Source: Bacteroidales bacterium UBA5371 (lineage in GTDB: Bacteria; Bacteroidota; Bacteroidia; Bacteroidales; P3). Taken from it: a stretch of 64,000 nt of DNA. Location: the NCBI GenBank assembly GCA_002407855.1, contig DHPF01000012.1:1-64000 (forward strand). Reading direction: 5' to 3'. Shown here in pieces: positions 52,983 to 59,736 of the stretch (position 1 is the stretch's first letter; the number at the start of each line of letters is the position of its first letter). The notes under the pieces are model-generated. The model ran no database searches, was not told where the DNA came from, and worked only from the letters and a program-made list of their open reading frames with translations. The position numbers and the translations under genes were made by a program.

Positions 52983-54239
52983 CTACTTTTTCTTCTTTAC
53001 ACGTTCATGACGAGCTAAATGCGAAGGTTCAAGTGCAAGCCTATCCCCATGCAATAAAGAAGCAATTCCGTCAGTCTTTTCTTCTTGTTTTAAGAAATCA
53101 ATGTCGCATTCACATTCATTTGAATAGTTTGTAGGCTCGGTGTAAGTAGTTATTACCCCTTCAAAGTTTCTTAAAACAACTCTTCCTGGGCTTTGCGAAA
53201 CAATATATTGTGGCATAACAGGAGTTTTTCCTCCTCCACCAGGAGCATCAACAACAAATGTTGGAACAGCATAACCAGAGGTATGACCACGAAGATTTTC
53301 TATTATTTCAATACCTTTTGATACAGGAGTACGGAAATGTTCTAAGCCCATAGAAAGGTCGCATTGGTAAATATAATAAGGGCGAACTCTCATTAATACC
53401 AATTGTTGAACAAGCTTCTTCATTACTCTTACATCATCATTAACTCCTCTTAAAAGAACCGATTGGTTACCCAAAGGAATACCTGCATTTGCAAGTTTTT
53501 CGCATGCTAAGGTTGCTTCTTTTGTACATTCGTTAGGATGATTAAAGTGAGTATTTACCCAAATAGGATGATACTTCTTCAACATATTGCAAAGGTCATC
53601 AGTAATACGTTGAGGACAAACCACAGGAGTACGAGTTCCAATACGAATTATCTCAACATGAGGAATTGCACGTAAACGCTCAATAATTGATTCCAACATT
53701 TTATCACTAACCATTAAAGCATCACCTCCTGAAAGTAATACATCTCTTACTTGAGGAGTCTTGGCAATATAGTCAATTGCTTTTTGAATTCTTGAAGATG
53801 GGCTTTCTGCATCTCTTTGTCCTGCAAATCTTCTCCTTGTGCAATGACGACAATACATAGAACACATATCCGTAATTAAGAATAATACTCTATCTGGATA
53901 GCGATGAGTTAGTCCTGGAACAGGAGAGTCTTCATCTTCGTGTAAAGGATCCAAAAGGTCAGCATCAGCTTGATATAATTCTGCTGCTGTTGGAATTGCT
54001 TGTTTTCTTACAGGACAATTAGGATTATTCGGGTCAATTAAAGAAAGATAGTATGGAGTTATTGCCATACGAAGTGTTTTTAGTGATTTCATAACACCTT
54101 CTTCTTCCTTTTTGGTTAGACGAATGTATTTCTTCAACTGGTCAATATTCTCTATTCTGTTTCTTACTTGCCATTTCCAATCGTTCCAATCCTTGTCTGA
54201 AACCTCTGGAAATAATTCCTTTCTTCTGTTTACTTGCAT
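52983..54239 (-). CDS. kamA: L-lysine 2,3-aminomutase
   Basis: This radical SAM and PLP enzyme of 418 residues turns L-lysine into L-beta-lysine, the first step of lysine fermentation. The cluster motif C-x3-C-x2-C is Cys126, Cys130 and Cys133 in DMCSMYCRHC. The PLP lysine is Lys339 in DAPGGGGKTPVMP. Length and the clostridial-type C-terminal zinc region (CECDIDF) fit the full-length catabolic enzyme rather than the shorter EpmB type. It follows the DUF3795 gene by 13 bases and precedes kamB by one base. Confidence 0.97.
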   Translation of the reverse strand: MQVNRRKELFPEVSDKDWNDWKWQVRNRIENIDQLKKYIRLTKKEEEGVMKSLKTLRMAITPYYLSLIDPNNPNCPVRKQAIPTAAELYQADADLLDPLHEDEDSPVPGLTHRYPDRVLFLITDMCSMYCRHCTRRRFAGQRDAESPSSRIQKAIDYIAKTPQVRDVLLSGGDALMVSDKMLESIIERLRAIPHVEIIRIGTRTPVVCPQRITDDLCNMLKKYHPIWVNTHFNHPNECTKEATLACEKLANAGIPLGNQSVLLRGVNDDVRVMKKLVQQLVLMRVRPYYIYQCDLSMGLEHFRTPVSKGIEIIENLRGHTSGYAVPTFVVDAPGGGGKTPVMPQYIVSQSPGRVVLRNFEGVITTYTEPTNYSNECECDIDFLKQEEKTDGIASLLHGDRLALEPSHLARHERVKKKK

Positions 54240-54252
54240 AAAAATATTTGTT

Positions 54253-54555
54253 TTATAAAGTCATTAGTAAATCTACTCTCTCTTGAATCTTTTGTCGGAA
54301 TAATTCATCAGAAATTGAAGGGTCTTTTGTTGAAAAGAAAACATCGCATGGTAGATTATCGCACTTGCCACAATGTGCCAATTGCTTTTCATTAACACAA
54401 CAATTATATATTGGACAAGTATCTAAGCCCAAATGTTTTGTCCAAAACAACCTTCCTTTTACAGCATTGCAGCCTTTGCATGGAGTATCTAAATACTTAT
54501 TACATTCAATGCAGGCAATATTGCAATCAATTCCACAAACACTAATATTATTCAT
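54253..54555 (-). CDS. Cysteine-rich DUF3795 protein in the kam operon
   Basis: This 100-residue protein has 14 cysteines, in clusters such as CGIDCNIACIECNKYL, CKGCNAV, CPIYNCC and CGKCDNLPCDVF. This pattern marks DUF3795. The cysteines suggest metal or iron-sulfur binding, but no function is established. It is the first gene of the unit containing kamA, kamB and kamC. Its promoter box overlaps the tail of the kdd terminator. Because kamA needs an iron-sulfur cluster and kamDE needs B12, an accessory role is conceivable but unproven. Confidence 0.8.
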   Translation of the reverse strand: MNNISVCGIDCNIACIECNKYLDTPCKGCNAVKGRLFWTKHLGLDTCPIYNCCVNEKQLAHCGKCDNLPCDVFFSTKDPSISDELFRQKIQERVDLLMTL

Positions 54556-54563
54556 AAAGGACT

Positions 54564-54571
54564 CAAAATTA
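54564..54571 (-). promoter_or_regulatory. -7 box for the DUF3795-kamABC unit
   Basis: Minus-strand TAATTTTG ends 8 bases ahead of the ATG at 54555, so the leader is at most a few bases. The box lies within the AT-rich tail directly after the kdd terminator hairpin. Confidence 0.5.
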
Positions 54572-54574
54572 TAA

Positions 54575-54613
54575 TAAAAAACTGTAAGTAGAAAAAACTC
54601 TACTCACAGTTTA
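54575..54613 (-). terminator. Terminator of kdd
   Basis: Arms AAACTGTGAGTAG and CTACTTACAGTTT (one mismatch in 13, 8-base loop) are followed on the minus strand by TTTTTTATT. It lies 19 bases past the kdd stop and separates kdd from the kamA unit. Confidence 0.85.
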
Positions 54614-54631
54614 ATCCATTAAATTAATTAA

Positions 54632-55672
54632 TTAAGCGTATAGCTCAGTAAAAATATCTCTTAATGCTTTTGATTCTCTAAGAAGTTGTAGAGTTATCTC
54701 TGCATGTCCACGAGTATAGCCATTTCCTACAATCATAGTAACGTCAGAACCAACACCTTCAGCTCCTAAAGCAGCTTTTGTAAAGCTTGTTGCCATTGAG
54801 AAGAAATAAACTAAACCAGTGTCTTTTGTGCAAAGGATTGAAGTCATTTCAGTATCAGGGATATTAACATTGTTGATTGTTACATCTGCCATTTCTCCGT
54901 TTGTTAGTTCTTGAATTTTTTGCATCACAGGAACAGGTTGAGTTGCATCAGCAGAGAAAACATAATCAGCAAAACCTAACTTCATAAGTCTTTCAGTTGA
55001 TTTTTGGCTATGGCAAAGTCCAATAACCTTTCCAGTAACACCAGCACGTTTTTTTGCTTCATAGCAACAAAGCATACCAGATTTTCCACCAGCACCAATA
55101 ACCAAAACAATATCACCAGGCTTAACTAATTTAGCAGTTTGAGCAGGAGCACCCGCAACGTCTAAGGCAGAAAGAGCTAAATTTTCTGGCATATCAGAAG
55201 GAATCTTTGCATAAATACCACTTTCAAACAAAATAGCCTTACCATCAATATCAACTTGGTCAATATCAGGACGAATATCCTTTATTTTATCAATACGTAA
55301 AGGGGTTAAAGAAAGAGAAACTAATGTAGCTATTTTATCACCTACTTTAAGGTCAGTTTTTCCTAAAAGAGCATCACCAATCTTTTCAACAGTCCCAAGT
55401 AACATACCGCCACTACCAGTAACAGGGTTTCTGTGTTTTCCTTGTTTTTCAACAATACCCATCATAATTTCAGCAATTTTAGCTTTATCGCCACCAGCTT
55501 GTTCTTCAATTTGAGTAAAAGAAGCACTATCAACATTTAGAGTTTGAACATTAATAAGGATCTCATTATCATAAATTTCATCCATATTATTATCAATTTT
55601 ATTAGCTGGTTGAGGCAAAACGCCCTTTGGTTCAAGTACACGGTGTGTTCCGTATTTACATCCTTTTTTCAT
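54632..55672 (-). CDS. kdd: L-erythro-3,5-diaminohexanoate dehydrogenase
   Basis: Kdd oxidatively deaminates 3,5-diaminohexanoate to 3-keto-5-aminohexanoate with NAD(P), the third step of lysine fermentation after KamA and KamDE. It has 346 residues, the family length. The cofactor loop VLVIGAGGKSGMLCCYEAKK lies near 190-209. The N-terminus KYGTHRVLEPKGVLPQPANK and the central DVAGAPAQTAKLVKPGD are conserved in Kdd proteins. It is a single-gene unit with a leader of about 125 bases and a strong terminator. Confidence 0.96.
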   Translation of the reverse strand: MKKGCKYGTHRVLEPKGVLPQPANKIDNNMDEIYDNEILINVQTLNVDSASFTQIEEQAGGDKAKIAEIMMGIVEKQGKHRNPVTGSGGMLLGTVEKIGDALLGKTDLKVGDKIATLVSLSLTPLRIDKIKDIRPDIDQVDIDGKAILFESGIYAKIPSDMPENLALSALDVAGAPAQTAKLVKPGDIVLVIGAGGKSGMLCCYEAKKRAGVTGKVIGLCHSQKSTERLMKLGFADYVFSADATQPVPVMQKIQELTNGEMADVTINNVNIPDTEMTSILCTKDTGLVYFFSMATSFTKAALGAEGVGSDVTMIVGNGYTRGHAEITLQLLRESKALRDIFTELYA

Positions 55673-55800
55673 ATATTTTATTTGTTGAGTTCATTATATT
55701 TTTGCATTTGCTTTCAAGGCTGAACTCTATTAACCCTTGAAAATGCTATTAGTACTAAGCTTTAATATCTTATGCTAAAAGTTAAGCATAATTCAATCTG

Positions 55801-55808
55801 CAAAATTA
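55801..55808 (-). promoter_or_regulatory. -7 box for kdd
   Basis: Minus-strand TAATTTTG lies about 130 bases upstream of kdd. The leader can form a small TTATGCT/AGCATAA hairpin right after the start and a CAAGG/CCTTG pair further on. No known riboswitch pattern is recognised in it. Confidence 0.45.
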
Positions 55809-55895
55809 TATATTTACCACTAAATAAACAAGAATATGAATAAAAATATTGAAATTAAAGTTTAGAAATTTAAATCCAGATTAAGCAGTAGAAAA

Positions 55896-56104
55896 ATTAA
55901 AACTAAGAGTTAGTAAATTAAAACGAAGTTTCAATAAATTAAAACGAAGTTTCAATAAATTAAAACGAAGATTCAGTAAATTAAAACGAAGATTCAATAA
56001 ATTAAAAGAAGATTCAGTAAATTAAAACGAAGATTGAGTAAATTAAAACGAAGATTCAGTAAATTAAAACGAAGAGTTATTTTATTAAAAATAGAATAAA
56101 GAAT
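55896..56104. repeat. 21-bp intergenic tandem array (about ten units, most regular)
   Basis: Units begin at 55896, 55917, 55938, 55959, 55980, 56001, 56021, 56042, 56063 and 56084; one is 20 bp, the rest 21. The core is ATTAAAACGAAG followed by TTTCAATAA or ATTCAGTAA. It is the longest and least drifted of the arrays, and fills the middle of the gene-free stretch 55673-56361. The rest of that stretch holds the kdd promoter at 55801 and the terminator at 56305. Confidence 0.93.
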
Positions 56105-56304
56105 TATTATGAAATTATTAGGTGATTATTAATCTAAAATAAGCAATAATGTTTATTAAATTCTTGGTTTTCAATATGGAAGAAATTTTGTTTTATGAGA
56201 TGTATTATGAATACAAGTTTAATTTCATATCATAATGTTATAATCAAAAGATGAATAAGATAACATTATAGTTAAGCTTGTGTTAAAGTTTATATTTATA
56301 AAAC

Positions 56305-56336
56305 AAAAAAAGGAGTAAGACAAGTCCTACTCCTTT
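56305..56336 (-). terminator. Terminator of the small outer-membrane protein gene
   Basis: Arms AAAGGAGTA and TACTCCTTT (nine pairs, 10-base loop) are followed on the minus strand by TTTTG. The hairpin lies 26 bases past the stop at 56362. Confidence 0.88.
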
Positions 56337-56361
56337 GAGCTATTGCTATGAAAATAGAATT

Positions 56362-57042
56362 TTAGAAGAAATAACGGAATCCGATTCTAAATCCTGAGTT
56401 TAATTGAATTCTAAAACCGCTGTTAACTACTTCATTTGAAGCTAATGGTGTTGGATCGTCAATAGATGTTTTGAAATTAGAGTACGAAATCTCTCCTAAA
56501 GAGAATGCAAGTGCTATGTTTTCAGTCATATTGTAATTGAAACTTAAAGGCATTATTCCCACTCCAAAACCAAAAATACTTGATTTGAAATCTTCTACTT
56601 TGTCAGTTACAGCATTGTAGAACTGTTGATTTTCTCCTCCAAAACCTATATTAAAGAATAATTCAGGAGTGAATTGAAATTTATCATTAATCTCGATAAA
56701 GTAAATTGCAGAAGGAGTAATGCTAAATAAATTTGTGTAGTCATTTACTTCTTTGTTGTTAAATGTACCTGTCCAATCTCTACTTGTATTATAACCTAAT
56801 CCAAGACCAACTGCCAGATTATCTATAACTTTGTAGTGGAAAGAAGCATTGATTCCAAAATTACTACCATCTCGTAGAATTGTTTCGATTGTGTTGTTGT
56901 TTAATACTGTGGTTCTGGTACGATTATTGGTATTGAAATCCAAGTTACCAGTTACAAACATTTTGCCACTTTGAGCAAATGCGAAAGTTGATGTTAATAG
57001 AACAGCAACTAAGATAATTAAATTTTTTTTCATGATCATCAT
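56362..57042 (-). CDS. Small porin-like outer-membrane beta-barrel protein
   Basis: This 226-residue outer-membrane protein of the OmpW/porin-family type has a signal peptide (LIILVAVLLTSTFAFAQ) and about eight predicted strands, for example ASFHYKVIDNLAVGLGLGYN near 65-84 and the C-terminal LNSGFRIGFRYFF with a terminal Phe typical of barrel proteins. Ligands are unknown. Three in-frame ATG codons (57042, 57039, 57033) could start it; the last gives the usual MKKN beginning. It is a single-gene unit with promoter and terminator. Confidence 0.8.
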   Translation of the reverse strand: MMIMKKNLIILVAVLLTSTFAFAQSGKMFVTGNLDFNTNNRTRTTVLNNNTIETILRDGSNFGINASFHYKVIDNLAVGLGLGYNTSRDWTGTFNNKEVNDYTNLFSITPSAIYFIEINDKFQFTPELFFNIGFGGENQQFYNAVTDKVEDFKSSIFGFGVGIMPLSFNYNMTENIALAFSLGEISYSNFKTSIDDPTPLASNEVVNSGFRIQLNSGFRIGFRYFF

Positions 57043-57119
57043 TTGTTTTAATTAATAAATAAATTAACTTTTTGTTAATCTTAAATTTTATCTTTATACT
57101 CCTAAGAGCTAAATTTGTT

Positions 57120-57127
57120 ACAAAAAT
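57120..57127 (-). promoter_or_regulatory. -7 box for the small outer-membrane protein gene
   Basis: Minus-strand TATTTTTG gives a leader of about 75 bases before the start codons near 57042. Confidence 0.45.
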
Positions 57128-57190
57128 AGTATCTATCTTAAACCTAAGTTAAGCTAATGTTAATTATTTATTAACACTAAAATGTTAGTA

Positions 57191-58534
57191 TTATAGTAAT
57201 CCAATTAGATTAAGAATGAATAATGACAAGACTAAGGGGACAAAAAATTTGACAACATTGATATATAGCTTAAACCCATTATTAAGAATTGCTCCGTTGT
57301 TAGTGAATTGATTCTTTACTAATTCTTTGTTAGCAAACCAGCCAATAAATATAATTATAAGTAAAGCTCCAATTGGCATAAGGAATTTATCTGTTAAGTC
57401 GTTTAATCCATCAAATAAGTTCTTGCCAAAAAGCTTTATAGAGGAGTTATCAACCTGAGAGTAGGCACAAAGTACAGCTAAAATAAATATAATTATAGAT
57501 ATAATAATAATTGACTTTGTTCTTGAGAATTTGAATTCTTGAATTGTAAATAGGCATATTGGTTCAAGCATAGATACAGAAGATGTTATTGCAGCAATAA
57601 AAACTAAGAAGAAAAAGAAAATTGCAAATACATTCCCAAAAGGCATCATTGAGAAAACTAAGGGTAGGGTTTCAAATATTAAGGTAGGGCCTGATGTTGG
57701 TTCGATTCCAAAAGTGAAAACACCAGGAAAAATTGCAAAGCCAGCTAATAGTGCAACGGTTAGGTCGGCAAGTCCAATCGTAAGAGCGATTCCTGAAAGA
57801 GAAGTCTTTTGTTTAATATAGGAACCATAAGTAATCATACAACCCATACCCAAACTCATTGAAAAGAAAGATTGTCCTATGGCAGCAATAACAGCTTTAA
57901 GTCCTAATTTGCTAAAATCAGGCTTTAAAAGAAAATTCATTGCATTAGTAAATCCAGACAAGGATGTTGAATAGATAAAAAGTAAGAGAATAATAACTAA
58001 TAGCATAGGCATTAAAATCTTATTAACTCTTTCAATTCCTTTTTGAATTCCCCCAATAACAATTCCTGCTGTTAAAATTATAAATATTCCAGCTGCAAGT
58101 GTTGGTTTCCAACCAGAATTAATATAATCAATAAAATTACTATGGATAATTTGTGCATCCTTACCAGCAAATCCACTTGTTACTGAGGTTTGAATAAATG
58201 AAATTGCCCATCCTGCAACCACAGAATAGAAACCATAGATTAGAAAAACGGTAATAATACCCATTAAGCCCACAAGAGTCCAAAACTTTTTCTTAGAAAG
58301 CTGCTTAAAAGCTCCATAAGCGTTCTTTCCTGTTGAACGTCCAATAACAAATTCGCTAATCATAATTGGGATAGCAATTGTTAAGCTACAAAGAATATAA
58401 ACAATAATAAAAGCTGAACCTCCATTGTTTCCAGCCAAATAGGGAAACCTCCAAATATTACCAAGACCAATTACACTTCCTCCAACAACAGCAAGAGTCC
58501 CAAACTTTGAGCCAAAAGTAATTTTATTCTCCAT
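57191..58534 (-). CDS. Sodium-dependent NSS-family transporter
   Basis: This secondary transporter of the neurotransmitter:sodium symporter family has 447 residues and about eleven to twelve membrane segments. The N-terminal signature GSVIGLGNIWRFPYLAGNNGG near 19-39 forms the sodium and substrate site. SFFSMSLGMGCMITYGSY near 223-240 is the second unwound region. Bacterial members carry amino acids. Its place between kdd and the B12 uptake genes makes lysine or a related amino acid a reasonable guess, not a demonstration. The promoter lies inside the loop of a long inverted repeat just upstream. Confidence 0.92.
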   Translation of the reverse strand: MENKITFGSKFGTLAVVGGSVIGLGNIWRFPYLAGNNGGSAFIIVYILCSLTIAIPIMISEFVIGRSTGKNAYGAFKQLSKKKFWTLVGLMGIITVFLIYGFYSVVAGWAISFIQTSVTSGFAGKDAQIIHSNFIDYINSGWKPTLAAGIFIILTAGIVIGGIQKGIERVNKILMPMLLVIILLLFIYSTSLSGFTNAMNFLLKPDFSKLGLKAVIAAIGQSFFSMSLGMGCMITYGSYIKQKTSLSGIALTIGLADLTVALLAGFAIFPGVFTFGIEPTSGPTLIFETLPLVFSMMPFGNVFAIFFFFLVFIAAITSSVSMLEPICLFTIQEFKFSRTKSIIIISIIIFILAVLCAYSQVDNSSIKLFGKNLFDGLNDLTDKFLMPIGALLIIIFIGWFANKELVKNQFTNNGAILNNGFKLYINVVKFFVPLVLSLFILNLIGLL

Positions 58535-58612
58535 AAAAAAGGATTTGATTAATAATTTGAATTAACTTCTGCAAAAGTATGCAAAATAACTTAAATTATT
58601 AATCAAATCCTT
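58533..58612 (-). terminator. Long inverted repeat with T-run, probable btuG terminator enclosing the NSS promoter
   Basis: A perfect 20-bp inverted repeat has arms at 58539-58558 and 58593-58612, with 34 bases between. On the minus strand the second arm is followed by six T and then the NSS ATG. Transcripts from btuG would form the hairpin and stop. Transcripts starting at the box at 58572-58579, inside the loop, would carry only one arm. Confidence 0.7.
58572..58579 (-). promoter_or_regulatory. -7 box for the NSS transporter gene
   Basis: Minus-strand TACTTTTG lies 37 bases ahead of the ATG at 58534, within the spacer of the 58539-58612 inverted repeat. Confidence 0.55.
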
Positions 58613-58638
58613 ATTTGTTTACAAAGATTTTTTCTACT

Positions 58639-59736
58639 TTATTTAGCCCTTAAAGTAACAGATGGTATATTAAATGTAGTAAAAGAGTATTTGAAATTAC
58701 CTTCCAAATCAAATACAAAAACCTTTCCACTTGATGAAAAGTTAGTTGCATCTGTAATATACACTTCTTGATTAAGGGAGTTTATATTTACTCCATAAGG
58801 GCTTATGATTTGAGAAATTATACCTGAGGTTTTAATAAAATCAGACGAAGTATTGTTTAAGTAATCATAAGTTTTTATACTTGTTTGCATTGCAATATAA
58901 TCATAATTTACATAAAGAATTTGATTACCTATAATATCAAAATTACTCATTGCAATATTATTACTTGAGTTTACTTCATCTGTTAAAGTATTAATTGTTA
59001 CAAAAGCATTAGGAACATTAGAGTAATCTCCTTTTATAATTAAGCCCACAAGATTATTACCAAGAGGTTTTATGAAAGCTGGATTTAAACCAACATCTAT
59101 TTTCTTTGTTTCAGTCATAGTTTGAACATCAACCACAGAAACAGTTCTGTCGTACCCAATAGGAGTGTTCCAATCTAACCCTCCCGAATTTGTAATATAT
59201 AGTTTCCCATTTACAAAGCAAATATCCTCAGGATTGCGTCCCACTTTAACTTTTCTTCCAAGTGAATTAGTTTGTGGATTTACTTCAATTACATAACCAT
59301 CAACTGTACATAAATAAAGCATTGTTGAGCTTTGACAAAGGCGAGAAGGTTTTCTATTTATTCCTTGTTCATCAACAACAGGTATTCTTTTTATTAGTTT
59401 TCCTGTTTCTGCATTAACAATATTTAAACTTGCGGAGCCTTTTACTGCAATGAATAGCTTATTTTGATACAATTCCATATCGTTTCCCAAATCGCCTAAG
59501 CCCTGATTGTTAATTTCTGTAAATACATCTTTAACTTCTTTGCTGTTTAGATTATAGTGCATAAGAGCTGAATTGTTCATCCCGTCATTTCCTTCACATA
59601 AAACAAAAATCCCTTTCGGAAGGACATTAGTTATTGAAGGGTTAGTGTTGTTGTCATCGTTTTCTTCCTTACAAGAAGAAAATCCAAAGCTTAATCCAAT
59701 TAGGAGTAAAGCTAAAATCCATTTTGTTTTTTTCAT
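58639..59736 (-). CDS. BtuG-type cobalamin-binding surface lipoprotein (beta-propeller, DUF5074/YncE-like)
   Basis: This predicted surface lipoprotein of 365 residues has a lipoprotein Cys22 (FGFSSCKEENDDNN) with an acidic export-type tail just after it. The mature part is a seven-bladed propeller with repeats such as KLFIAVKGSASLNIVNAETGKLIKRIP and KLYITNSGGL. In Bacteroides, BtuG proteins of this fold capture B12 very tightly and pass it to BtuB. Its start overlaps the stop of the btuB-like gene by four bases (ATGA), and both lie behind a cobalamin riboswitch, so a BtuG role is well supported by context. Confidence 0.85.
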   Translation of the reverse strand: MKKTKWILALLLIGLSFGFSSCKEENDDNNTNPSITNVLPKGIFVLCEGNDGMNNSALMHYNLNSKEVKDVFTEINNQGLGDLGNDMELYQNKLFIAVKGSASLNIVNAETGKLIKRIPVVDEQGINRKPSRLCQSSTMLYLCTVDGYVIEVNPQTNSLGRKVKVGRNPEDICFVNGKLYITNSGGLDWNTPIGYDRTVSVVDVQTMTETKKIDVGLNPAFIKPLGNNLVGLIIKGDYSNVPNAFVTINTLTDEVNSSNNIAMSNFDIIGNQILYVNYDYIAMQTSIKTYDYLNNTSSDFIKTSGIISQIISPYGVNINSLNQEVYITDATNFSSSGKVFVFDLEGNFKYSFTTFNIPSVTLRAK

